DNA of 7,261 bases from CALMFQ01 sp964495595 (GTDB lineage Bacteria > Pseudomonadota > Gammaproteobacteria > Burkholderiales > SCOH01). The DNA lies in contig CAZBWH010000110.1 in the NCBI GenBank assembly GCA_964495595.1, forward strand, positions 1 to 7,261, read 5' to 3'. The translations under genes and the position numbers were made by a program. This document shows positions 1-5,928 of the stretch, one piece after another (within the stretch, counting starts at the first letter, position 1; the number at the start of each line of letters is the position of its first letter). The notes beneath the pieces were generated by a model. It did no database searches, was not told the origin of the DNA, and saw only the letters and a program-made list of their open reading frames with translations.

Positions 1-696
1 CAGCCGGGCGGAATGGCGGTGCAGCGGGTCGCTGTCGAGAAACAGCGCCACGTCGGCCTGCGGCGGAAAGTGTATCGCATCGCCGACATCCAGCTCGATT
101 TTCAGCTCAGCCTGCTGCGGGTCAGCCAGTTCCATCAGCCGTTCACGTGACAGCGGGTGCCGCGGGTGCTGTGCCAGCACTTTCAACAGCGAAAACTCGG
201 CCTGAGTCAGCGGGACATCGACCCCCTTGCGCGTCAGCTTGCGGTTGCCGGCATCGAGGGTATATTCGCCAAAGGTGTAGGTTTCATTTTCTGCATAGGC
301 TGCCGCTAGTGCCGGAGGCGAAGCCTGGCGGCGCAGGATCGCGTTGATCCGCGCCAGCAGCTCACGCGGGTTGAATGGCTTGGCCAGATAGTCGTCGGCG
401 CCCATTTCCAGACCGACAATGCGATCAATCTCGTCACCGCGTGCGGTGAGCATGATCACCGGTAGCGTGTCGCCCAGCGCCCGCAACGTGCGGCATACAG
501 ACAGACCGTCTTCTCCGGGCAGCATCAGGTCGAGAATCAGCAAGTGAGGCCGGTTACGCTGCAATCGCTTGGCAAGCTGGCTGGCATCGGCGTAGGCATC
601 GACATCGAACCCCTGTTCCGCCAGGTAGCGCAGCAACAGTTCGCGCAGTCGCGGGTCATCGTCGATCAGCAGCAATCGTTTCTTGGCAGTATCCAT
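1..696 (-). CDS. OmpR-family two-component response regulator, partial, with aberrant C-terminus
   Basis: Cytoplasmic transcription factor controlled by phosphorylation from a partner histidine kinase, which is not in the window. It begins at the ATG whose complement lies at 694-696; 232 codons are visible and the frame is open at the left edge. Residues 1-123 form a complete receiver domain: acidic pocket D12-D13-D14, phospho-acceptor D56 in LLILDLMLPGEDG, switch residue T84 in VIMLTARGDE, and K106 in the YLAKPF motif. From about residue 140 an OmpR/PhoB-type output domain starts normally (FGEYTLDAGNRKLTRKG, then PLTQAEFSLLKVLAQHP, then LSRERLMELA to residue 191). The family usually continues with a D-R-S-I-D-V-x-I-S-x-L-R recognition helix and a G-x-G-Y-x-F hairpin. 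Here residues 192-232 read quite differently, with no such motifs. The tail faintly resembles a TOBE-type end of an ABC-transporter ATPase, which is only an impression. The protein is either a rearranged gene or an assembly join. There is no clear Shine-Dalgarno sequence upstream. Family assignment is firm; a DNA-binding function is doubtful for this version. Confidence 0.85.
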   Translation of the reverse strand, partial: MDTAKKRLLLIDDDPRLRELLLRYLAEQGFDVDAYADASQLAKRLQRNRPHLLILDLMLPGEDGLSVCRTLRALGDTLPVIMLTARGDEIDRIVGLEMGADDYLAKPFNPRELLARINAILRRQASPPALAAAYAENETYTFGEYTLDAGNRKLTRKGVDVPLTQAEFSLLKVLAQHPRHPLSRERLMELADPQQAELKIELDVGDAIHFPPQADVALFLDSDPLHRHSARL

Positions 697-751
697 AGCC
701 GGCAGTGTAGCAACGGTTTCCGTATTGCGGCAGCCTGTGACTGTAAGCAGT

Positions 752-769
752 GGTTGCCGGCCGGCAACC
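752..769. promoter_or_regulatory. Perfect 18-bp palindrome in the divergent control region
   Basis: GGTTGCCGG is followed immediately by its exact reverse complement CCGGCAACC, giving an uninterrupted 18-bp dyad. It lies 56 bp upstream of the regulator start and 97 bp upstream of the exported-protein start, in the 169-bp gap between the divergent genes. The position suits a dimer-binding operator serving either gene. No T-run flanks it, so it is not an intrinsic terminator. The binding protein is unknown; OmpR-type regulators usually bind direct repeats, so a different factor is plausible. Confidence 0.45.
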
Positions 770-773
770 TGAA

Positions 774-788
774 ACAACCATTTACAAC
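774..788. promoter_or_regulatory. Candidate tandem response-regulator site (10-bp-spaced direct repeat)
   Basis: ACAAC occurs at 774-778 and again at 784-788, one helical turn apart. On the minus strand this reads GTTGT-N5-GTTGT, the same geometry as CpxR boxes (GTAAA-N5-GTAAA) and many OmpR/PhoB sites. It lies just beside the 18-bp palindrome in the gap between the response regulator and the exported-protein gene, which fits autoregulation and control of the divergent target. The two 5-base matches are short, so chance is a real alternative. Confidence 0.3.
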
Positions 789-865
789 TGGGTATCGACG
801 GCACATATTTGCGCAAGGCGTGATTTCTACTATCGTAGTCAGCAATCACTATCGGGGAGGTGCGA

Positions 866-1402
866 ATGCTGGCTGGATCGATGCTCATGTTGGCTGGCAT
901 GTCGCTGGCGGCGTGCGCCCTGGCCGAGCCGCCGCCCCTGCCCGAACAAACCTGGCGGATGCGCCCGTTGCCGGCACAGGAGGAGGGGCGGCACGAATTC
1001 CGCTTGCGGCGTCTCGAAAAAGCGATCAGCGAGGGCAAGCTGACGCCGGAGGAGGCCGATCTGTTGCGCCGCCGCTGGCTCGACGCACCACCACCGCCTG
1101 CGCATGACCACCTTACCCCCGAGCAGCGATCCCGCCTGCGCGACTACGTCGAACAACGTCGCCGCGATCGGGAGGAGCTGCTGCGCAGCCTGTCAGGCGA
1201 ACAGCGCGATGCAATCAACCGTCTGCAACAGGCCGGGACGCTCGACCGTCGCCAGTTCCTGTCGATCCTGACTGCCGAACAGCGGCAGTGGTTGTTGCAG
1301 CGTGAGCTGCAACGCCGCGATGAGCGTCGCCGCCTGCTGCCTGAACTTGGCCACGGTGGCGCACCGTGGCGCCCGAACGACCCCGACCGCCCTTCCGAAT
1401 AG
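866..1402 (+). CDS. Small exported protein or lipoprotein with LT-x-EQ repeats (Spy/CpxP-like in style)
   Basis: I do not recognise a named gene; 178 residues. I chose the ATG at 866 because GGAGGTG (856-862) is a strong ribosome-binding match about 5 nt upstream. An in-frame GTG at 860 is embedded in that site; using it would add Met-Arg and give the signal peptide a positive charge. The N-terminus is hydrophobic and ends in L14-A15-A16-C17, a lipobox, followed at once by A18-L19-A20, a possible signal peptidase I site, so lipoprotein versus free periplasmic protein is open. The mature part is helical, very rich in Arg, Glu and Gln, with a proline-rich break near residues 74-78. Four related turns recur every 24-26 residues: LTPEE (59), LTPEQ (83), LSGEQ (109), LTAEQ (135). 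LTxxQ motifs mark the Spy/CpxP periplasmic chaperone family, and divergence from a response regulator copies the cpxP-cpxR layout. A DUF3106-like protein is the main alternative. The function is inferred, not shown. Confidence 0.75.
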   Translation: MLAGSMLMLAGMSLAACALAEPPPLPEQTWRMRPLPAQEEGRHEFRLRRLEKAISEGKLTPEEADLLRRRWLDAPPPPAHDHLTPEQRSRLRDYVEQRRRDREELLRSLSGEQRDAINRLQQAGTLDRRQFLSILTAEQRQWLLQRELQRRDERRRLLPELGHGGAPWRPNDPDRPSE

Positions 1403-1459
1403 ACGCTTGACGGCTCCGAGTGTTCCGCCCGCACCCCCCTGGCAAACAAGCCTTGCCTG

Positions 1460-1476
1460 TGGCAGTTGCACTGCCA
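1460..1476. promoter_or_regulatory. 17-bp dyad upstream of the chemoreceptor gene
   Basis: TGGCAGT-TGC-ACTGCCA is a perfect 7-bp inverted repeat with a 3-nt centre, in the 125-bp gap between the exported-protein gene and the chemoreceptor gene. A TATAAC that could be a -10 element lies just downstream at 1483-1488 but has no well-spaced -35. The dyad could be an operator or, as RNA, a small hairpin; no T-run follows, so it is a poor terminator. The rest of the gap shows nothing else clear apart from the ribosome-binding site at 1517-1523. Confidence 0.3.
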
Positions 1477-1527
1477 ATTGGCTATAACTTTGTTGTCATT
1501 CAATCGGGCCTTGCCTGAGGAGGATTC

Positions 1528-2631
1528 ATGTCGTTCTGGAAACCGGCAGCCGCCCCGACGATCAACCCCGCCGAGCTGGCCGACCTACGGGCCGAAAACC
1601 TGTCGTTGAGCCAACAGGTACAGCAACTGCGTAACGCGCTGCAACAGTCGCAGGCCGAAACGCAGCAAGCGAGGGACATGGGCAGGTTGTACGCCGGCCT
1701 GGGCAAAGGGCTATCCGTGTTCAGTGAAACCTTTGCAGCAACCCAGTCCAGCCTGACTTCACTGGCCTACCGGCTGCAGCACGACCGCGAGCATGCTGCC
1801 ACCGGCAAGAGTGTGTCCACTGCCGGGCAGGAGGCCGTACAGGCCATGTATGGCAACGCCTACCGGCTGGCCGATACATCGGTACAGGCGTCCACTCAGG
1901 TCGGCAATCTGGATGAACGAACCGTCGAGATCAGCGGTATCGTGCAACTGATCAAGGAAATCGCCGATCAGACCAATCTGCTCGCGCTGAATGCTGCGAT
2001 CGAGGCGGCGCGCGCCGGCGAACAGGGGCGTGGCTTTGCCGTGGTTGCCGACGAGGTGCGCAAGCTTGCCGAGCGTACCAGCACCGCCACCACCGAGATT
2101 ACCCAGCTGGTAGCGGCAATCCGTACCGAAACCCGCGATGCCCGTGGCAACATGGAAACGCTTGCCCAGCAATCGCAACACGTCAGCAGCATTGGCGAAA
2201 GCGCCAGCCAGAGCATGCAGCAACTGGTCTCGCTATCCGGCGACATGGTTCAGGCGATTTCACTGGGGGCGCTGCGCAGCTTTGTCGAGTCGGCCAAGAT
2301 TGACCACCTGGTCTACAAATTCGATATCTATCGCATCCTGCTGGGCGCCACCCCTGCGGCCGACCCGTGCAGCAGCCACACCCTTTGCCGGCTGGGCGAA
2401 TGGTATTACCACGGGGAGGGCAAAGCGCTGTTTTCCCAACTGCCGGGGTATCGCGAGCTTGAAGCACCGCATGCCGCCGTGCATCGGGCGGGCTGCGATG
2501 TGCTGACCCGCTTCCGCCAGGGCGATATCGACGGCGCGGTATCCGCCGTTATGCAGATGGAGCGCAGCAGCGCCGAGGTGCTCCAGTGCCTGGAAACCAT
2601 GGCGTCATCGTCCGGCAACCTTGCCCACTAA
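1528..2631 (+). CDS. Soluble methyl-accepting chemotaxis protein with C-terminal CZB zinc-binding domain
   Basis: Chemoreceptor of 367 residues that would signal to the CheA-CheW complex from the cytoplasm. There is no signal peptide or membrane segment. Residues 15-55 form a coiled coil rich in Gln and Leu. The signalling hairpin tip is unmistakable: IKEIADQTNLLALNAAIEA at 142-160, then EQGRGFAVVADEVRKLAERT to 184. The C-terminal arm runs to about 245. A CZB (chemoreceptor zinc-binding) domain follows directly: H260 in KIDHLVYK, C287 in LCRLGEWYY, and H315 and H319 in PHAAVH. The spacing of 27, 28 and 4 residues matches the His-Cys-His-His zinc site known for the family (for example DgcZ and TlpD). 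CZB domains sense zinc and, through the zinc-bound cysteine, oxidants such as hypochlorite. The start is fixed by GAGGAGG at 1517-1523, four bases before the ATG. It is shorter than TlpD-type receptors and lacks a C-terminal CheR-binding pentapeptide. The actual ligand is unknown. Confidence 0.93.
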   Translation: MSFWKPAAAPTINPAELADLRAENLSLSQQVQQLRNALQQSQAETQQARDMGRLYAGLGKGLSVFSETFAATQSSLTSLAYRLQHDREHAATGKSVSTAGQEAVQAMYGNAYRLADTSVQASTQVGNLDERTVEISGIVQLIKEIADQTNLLALNAAIEAARAGEQGRGFAVVADEVRKLAERTSTATTEITQLVAAIRTETRDARGNMETLAQQSQHVSSIGESASQSMQQLVSLSGDMVQAISLGALRSFVESAKIDHLVYKFDIYRILLGATPAADPCSSHTLCRLGEWYYHGEGKALFSQLPGYRELEAPHAAVHRAGCDVLTRFRQGDIDGAVSAVMQMERSSAEVLQCLETMASSSGNLAH

Positions 2632-2640
2632 GCGGCACGC

Positions 2641-2646
2641 TATAAT
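2641..2646 (+). promoter_or_regulatory. -10 element (exact TATAAT) for the EamA transporter gene
   Basis: TATAAT begins 10 bases after the chemoreceptor stop codon and would place the transcription start near 2653, about 47 bases before the transporter ATG. The best -35 candidate, TTGCCC at 2621-2626, has only a 14-bp spacer and overlaps the end of the chemoreceptor gene, so the -35 is weak. The exact -10 in a 68-bp gap still supports a separate promoter rather than pure read-through. Confidence 0.5.
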
Positions 2647-2699
2647 CGCCGTTCCTGCTTTCTGCCAGTGCTGCGGCGTGTGCCGCGGTGCTGTATCCA

Positions 2700-3569
2700 A
2701 TGACCGCGCCTGCCTACTGTCTGGTTGTTCTGATCTGGTCCACCACCGCGCTGGGTATCCGCTGGAGTGTCGAAGGCTTCGGCGCGCTGCCTGCCGTGGC
2801 TCTGCGCATGGCGCTGACCCTGCCCCTCGCCTGGCTGGCGTGCTGGCTGTCCGGAGTCAGGCTGGCGCGCGACCGGGCGGCGCTGGGCACCTACCTTGCC
2901 GGCGGGCTCAATCTGTACGGTGCGATGCTATTCACTTATCTGGGTGCGCAGTCAGTCAATTCCGGCCTGATTGCGGTGTTGTATGGCACCGGGCCTTTGC
3001 TGACCGGGCTATTTTCGATGATCTGGCTCGATCAGGTGCTGAGCCGGCAGCACTGGAGCGGGTTGCTGCTGGCCGTGGCCGGCCTGGCAGTGATCCACCA
3101 GCAGGATTTGATATCCACGGCAGCAGCCAGCGGAGCCTGGATCGTGCTGGCCGGGGCCGCAACCCAAGCCATGGCCTCGGTGTGGATCAAGCGCCTGAAC
3201 GCTGGCGTGGCGCCGCTCGGACTGACGCTGGGCGCCCTGTATGTAGCACTGCCGCTTTACGCCGCAACCTGGTGGCTGGCCGGCCGGACGTTGCCCCCCG
3301 AGGTGCCGGCCCGCGCCTGGCTGGCGCTGGCTTATATGGTGGTGTTTGCTACTTTGGTGGCGTTTAGCCTGTATGGCTTGCTGCTGCAACGACTCAAACC
3401 GGTATCGGTGGCACTGATCCAGCTGATCACACCGGTCACTTCGCTGATGCTCGGTTACTTCATCAACCATGAGCCGGTTTCGGTTGCCACAGTCATCGGT
3501 ACAGCGCTGATCATGGCGGGGTTGCTGCTTTATCTGTGGCCGTTTCGCACTGCGCAGCCGCTGGCTTGA
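2700..3569 (+). CDS. EamA-domain drug/metabolite transporter (DMT superfamily) inner-membrane permease
   Basis: Integral inner-membrane exporter of unknown substrate, 289 residues, the normal size for the family. The sequence is almost entirely hydrophobic with about ten predicted helices arranged as two EamA repeats. The first repeat (about residues 4-134) ends in YGTGPLLTGLFSMIWLDQVL and GLLLAVAGLAVI; the second (about 146-280) ends in LIQLITPVTSLMLGYFINHE and VIGTALIMAGLLLYLW. The matching P-[LV]-x-[ST] plus acidic turn in both halves is the usual sign of the duplicated fold. Family members export amino acids, metabolites or drugs, but the sequence does not say which. I prefer the ATG at 2700, which puts helix 1 right at the N-terminus. 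An in-frame GTG at 2688 would add four residues; neither start has a good Shine-Dalgarno. The gene follows the chemoreceptor by 68 bp and has its own likely -10. No clear terminator follows before the ahpC control region. Confidence 0.9.
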   Translation: MTAPAYCLVVLIWSTTALGIRWSVEGFGALPAVALRMALTLPLAWLACWLSGVRLARDRAALGTYLAGGLNLYGAMLFTYLGAQSVNSGLIAVLYGTGPLLTGLFSMIWLDQVLSRQHWSGLLLAVAGLAVIHQQDLISTAAASGAWIVLAGAATQAMASVWIKRLNAGVAPLGLTLGALYVALPLYAATWWLAGRTLPPEVPARAWLALAYMVVFATLVAFSLYGLLLQRLKPVSVALIQLITPVTSLMLGYFINHEPVSVATVIGTALIMAGLLLYLWPFRTAQPLA

Positions 3570-3585
3570 CTGGGCCTCTTGCGCA

Positions 3586-3622
3586 ATAGGCAACAGCTAT
3601 TGAATGGTTTGAAACTATCAAT
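3586..3622 (+). promoter_or_regulatory. Putative OxyR binding site upstream of ahpC
   Basis: ATAG at 3586-3589 and CTAT at 3597-3600 are separated by exactly 7 bases, a perfect match to an OxyR half-operator (ATAG-N7-CTAT). At the expected 22-bp offset, 3608-3622 reads TTTG-N7-CAAT, matching 5 of the 8 conserved bases of the second half. The pair ends one base before the -35 hexamer, the position from which OxyR activates ahpC-type promoters. Site function is inferred from this match and context; no oxyR gene is in the window. Confidence 0.6.
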
Positions 3623-3651
3623 TTCACCAATACAGACTGCTCGCCTAATAT
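3623..3651 (+). promoter_or_regulatory. ahpC: Sigma-70-type promoter of ahpC
   Basis: TTCACC at 3623-3628 (4 of 6 to TTGACA) and TAATAT at 3646-3651 are separated by an ideal 17 bp. Transcription would start near 3658, leaving a leader of about 32 bases before the ahpC ATG. The weak -35 directly next to the OxyR-like site fits a promoter that needs an activator. Confidence 0.55.
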
Positions 3652-3689
3652 TCACCCATGTTCTCAACCCGTCCAACAGGAGCATCATC

Positions 3690-4256
3690 ATGGCAAATCT
3701 GATCAACACCACCGTTAAACCTTTCAAAGCCACCGCTTACCACAATGGCAAGTTTGTTCCAGTGACTGACGCCGATCTGAAAGGCAAATGGTCGGTTGTG
3801 TTTTTCTACCCGGCTGACTTCACCTTTGTTTGCCCGACCGAACTGGGCGATCTGGCTGACCACTATGCGCAGCTGAAAGACATGGGCGTTGAAGTGTACA
3901 GCGTGTCGACCGACACCCACTTCACCCACAAGGCCTGGCACGATGCGTCGGACACCATCAAGAAGATCAACTACCCGATGGTGGGTGATCCGACTGGCGT
4001 GATCAGCCGCAATTTCGACGTGATGATCGAAGAAGAAGGCCTGGCGCTGCGCGGCACCTTCGTGATCAATCCGGAAGGCCAGATCAAGGTTGCCGAAATC
4101 CACGACCTGGGCATCGGCCGTTCGGCGAAAGAGCTGGTGCGCAAGATTCAGGCTGCGCAATACGTTGCCACTCACGATGGCGAAGTATGCCCTGCGGCTT
4201 GGCAGCCGGGCGCTGAAACCCTGGCTCCGTCGCTGGATCTGGTCGGCAAGATCTAA
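3690..4256 (+). CDS. ahpC: Alkyl hydroperoxide reductase subunit C (typical 2-Cys peroxiredoxin)
   Basis: Cytoplasmic peroxiredoxin that reduces hydrogen peroxide, organic hydroperoxides and peroxynitrite; the oxidised disulfide form is re-reduced by AhpF. It has 188 residues, against 187 for the E. coli protein, and the C-terminus ends LAPSLDLVGKI exactly as in E. coli. Peroxidatic C48 sits in YPADFTFVCPTEL; resolving C167 sits in GEVCPAAW; the SVSTDTHFTHKAWH stretch (71-84) and GDPTG (99-103) are family signatures. The start is the ATG at 3690, preceded by AGGAG at 3678-3682; the open frame extends upstream to 3579 but those codons lie in the promoter and leader. An OxyR-like site and a sigma-70 promoter lie immediately upstream, so peroxide induction is expected. 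ahpF follows after 113 bp that hold two hairpins. All key residues are intact. Confidence 0.98.
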   Translation: MANLINTTVKPFKATAYHNGKFVPVTDADLKGKWSVVFFYPADFTFVCPTELGDLADHYAQLKDMGVEVYSVSTDTHFTHKAWHDASDTIKKINYPMVGDPTGVISRNFDVMIEEEGLALRGTFVINPEGQIKVAEIHDLGIGRSAKELVRKIQAAQYVATHDGEVCPAAWQPGAETLAPSLDLVGKI

Positions 4257-4263
4257 ATCTGAT

Positions 4264-4283
4264 TCCGGGGCATCGTTCCCGGA
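4264..4283 (+). repeat. First hairpin in the ahpC-ahpF intergenic region
   Basis: TCCGGG (4264-4269) and CCCGGA (4278-4283) form a perfect 6-bp stem with an 8-nt loop, starting 7 bases after the ahpC stop codon. No T-run follows. As RNA it could protect the 3' end of ahpC mRNA or pause polymerase ahead of the larger hairpin downstream. Confidence 0.45.
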
Positions 4284-4295
4284 TATCCAGAGCCT

Positions 4296-4338
4296 TTGCT
4301 GCCGGGTTTGCCCGGCGAACCCGGTGGCAAGTGTTTTT
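4296..4338 (+). terminator. Long hairpin plus T-run between ahpC and ahpF (partial terminator/attenuator)
   Basis: Bases 4296-4308 (TTGCTGCCGGGTT) can pair with 4318-4330 (AACCCGGTGGCAA) in an unbroken 13-bp stem containing two G-U pairs, with a 9-nt loop. After GTG comes TTTTT at 4334-4338. An alternative shorter hairpin (GCCGGG-TTTG-CCCGGC, 4301-4316) competes with it. The gap of three bases before a short T-run suggests incomplete termination, which would yield more AhpC than AhpF from one promoter. A role as an mRNA-stabilising or processing structure is the alternative. Confidence 0.5.
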
Positions 4339-4369
4339 GATTCACCCGCATGTAACAAGAGGTCACATC

Positions 4370-5917
4370 ATGCTCGATACCAATATGAAACAGCAGCTTC
4401 AGGTCTATTTGCAGAAATTGCAGCAGCCGATCGAAATTCTGGCCGCGCTGGACGATAGCGATGCTTCGCGGCAACTGTCGTCGCTGCTGCACGACATTGC
4501 TTCGCTGTCGGACAAGGTGTCGTTGCGTGAGGATGCCGGCAGTTTGACGCGCAAGCCGTCTTTTGCAGTCCAGCCCAAAGGTGCGGCAGCGGCACGGGTG
4601 GCATTTGCCGGTATTCCGCTCGGCCACGAATTCACCTCGCTGGTATTGGCCTTGCTCCAGGTCGGCGGCCATCCACCGAAAGTGGATGCCGAGGTGATCG
4701 AACAGATCAAGGCATTGCCGGGGAATTATCGTTTCGAAACGTTTATTTCGCTGTCCTGCCAGAACTGTCCGGAAGTAGTGCAGGCGCTGAACCTGATGGC
4801 GGTGCTGAACCCGAATATCGAACACGTGATGATCGACGGTGCCTTGTTCCAGGATGAGGTGAATTCGCGCCAGATCATGGCGGTGCCGTCGGTATACCTG
4901 AACGGCGAGGCATTCGGCCAGGGGCGTATGGGTGTCGAGGAAATCCTGCGCAAGCTGGATAGTGGCGCAGATCAGCGCGCGGCGGAAAAACTTGCCAATA
5001 AAGATGTGTTCGATGTGCTGGTTGTGGGCGGTGGCCCGGCTGGCGCGGCTGCGGCCATCTACGCGGCACGCAAGGGCATCCGCACTGGTGTAGTGGCAGA
5101 CCGCTTTGGTGGCCAGGTGCTGGATACCATGGCGATCGAAAACTTCATTTCGGTGAAAGAAACCGAAGGGCCGAAGCTGGCGATGGCGCTGGAGCAACAC
5201 GTAAAGCAATACGACGTTGACGTGATGAATCTGCAACGTGCCGAGGCATTGGTACCGGGCGAGCAGATTGAAGTGAAACTGGCCAGTGGCGCGGTGCTGC
5301 GAAGCAAGTCAGTGATTCTGGCGACCGGTGCGCGCTGGCGCGAAATGAACGTGCCCGGCGAGCAGGAGTATCGCGGCCGTGGCGTGGCGTATTGCCCGCA
5401 TTGTGATGGCCCGCTGTTCAAAGGCAAGCGGGTGGCGGTGATCGGCGGTGGCAACTCGGGCGTGGAAGCCGCCATCGATCTGGCCGGCATTGTTGCCGAA
5501 GTCACCTTGCTCGAATTCGACAAGACCTTGCGTGCCGATGCCGTGTTGCAGAAAAAGCTGTTCAGCCTGCCCAACGTGAAAGTCATTACCCAGGCGCAAA
5601 CCACTGCCGTGCTGGGCGATGGCAACAAGGTGAACGGTTTGAGTTACAAGGATCGCAGCAGCGATGAGCAACATACCATCGAACTGGAAGGCATCTTCGT
5701 GCAGATCGGCCTGCTGCCGAACACCGACTGGCTGAAAGGCACGCTGGCGCTGAGCCCGCGCGGCGAAATCGAAGTGGATGTACGCGGGCAGACTTCCGTT
5801 CCAGGCGTATTTGCCGCGGGCGATGCGACCACCGCGCCATTCAAGCAGATCATCATCGCCATGGGCGAGGGCGCCAAGGCCGCGCTGGGCGCGTTCGATC
5901 ACCTGATCCGCAGCTGA
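4370..5917 (+). CDS. ahpF: Alkyl hydroperoxide reductase subunit F (NADH-dependent flavoprotein)
   Basis: Cytoplasmic FAD disulfide reductase that moves electrons from NADH through two disulfide centres to AhpC. It has 515 residues (E. coli 521) and begins MLDTNMK as the E. coli protein does. The N-terminal tandem thioredoxin-like domain (1-195) carries the redox pair C130-C133 in SLSCQNCPEVVQALNLM. FAD binding begins at VGGGPAGAAAAIYAARKG (about 219-236); the second redox pair C342-C345 lies in YCPHCDGPLFKGKRVAVIGG; the NADH-binding motif GGGNSGVEAAIDLAG is at 359-373; the closing FAD motif FAAGDATT is at 481-488. All catalytic cysteines are present. The ATG at 4370 has AAGAGGT at 4357-4363; the frame stays open upstream to 4331, but that stretch lies beyond the hairpin and reads as leader. 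It forms an operon with ahpC, with expression probably tempered by the intergenic hairpin. Confidence 0.98.
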   Translation: MLDTNMKQQLQVYLQKLQQPIEILAALDDSDASRQLSSLLHDIASLSDKVSLREDAGSLTRKPSFAVQPKGAAAARVAFAGIPLGHEFTSLVLALLQVGGHPPKVDAEVIEQIKALPGNYRFETFISLSCQNCPEVVQALNLMAVLNPNIEHVMIDGALFQDEVNSRQIMAVPSVYLNGEAFGQGRMGVEEILRKLDSGADQRAAEKLANKDVFDVLVVGGGPAGAAAAIYAARKGIRTGVVADRFGGQVLDTMAIENFISVKETEGPKLAMALEQHVKQYDVDVMNLQRAEALVPGEQIEVKLASGAVLRSKSVILATGARWREMNVPGEQEYRGRGVAYCPHCDGPLFKGKRVAVIGGGNSGVEAAIDLAGIVAEVTLLEFDKTLRADAVLQKKLFSLPNVKVITQAQTTAVLGDGNKVNGLSYKDRSSDEQHTIELEGIFVQIGLLPNTDWLKGTLALSPRGEIEVDVRGQTSVPGVFAAGDATTAPFKQIIIAMGEGAKAALGAFDHLIRS

Positions 5918-5928
5918 TCGCAGAAACA

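Noticed and set aside
704..709. A TACACT-like -10 (minus strand) for the response regulator.
   Set aside because: It would leave almost no leader before the ATG at 696 and lacks a good -35; a leaderless transcript is possible but unsupported.
829..854. ACTATCG repeated at 829-835 and 848-854, and CTAC-TATC-GTAG at 827-838.
   Set aside because: The matches are short, with no geometry tied to a known regulator; chance is sufficient.
2621..3367. A 248-codon plus-strand frame overlapping the transporter.
   Set aside because: It is an out-of-frame shadow of the EamA gene; the 2700-3569 frame has the membrane pattern and family motifs.
3579..3689. An upstream extension of ahpC by 37 codons.
   Set aside because: These codons cover the OxyR-like site, the promoter and the leader, and the family N-terminus starts at the ATG at 3690 with AGGAG before it.
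4331..4369. An upstream start for ahpF adding 13 residues.
   Set aside because: The start would sit just after the hairpin and in its T-run with no ribosome-binding site; MLDTNMK at 4370 matches the known N-terminus.
4253..5236. A 327-codon open frame on the minus strand.
   Set aside because: It lies antisense to ahpF and its translation, rich in His, Arg and Gln, shows no recognisable domain.
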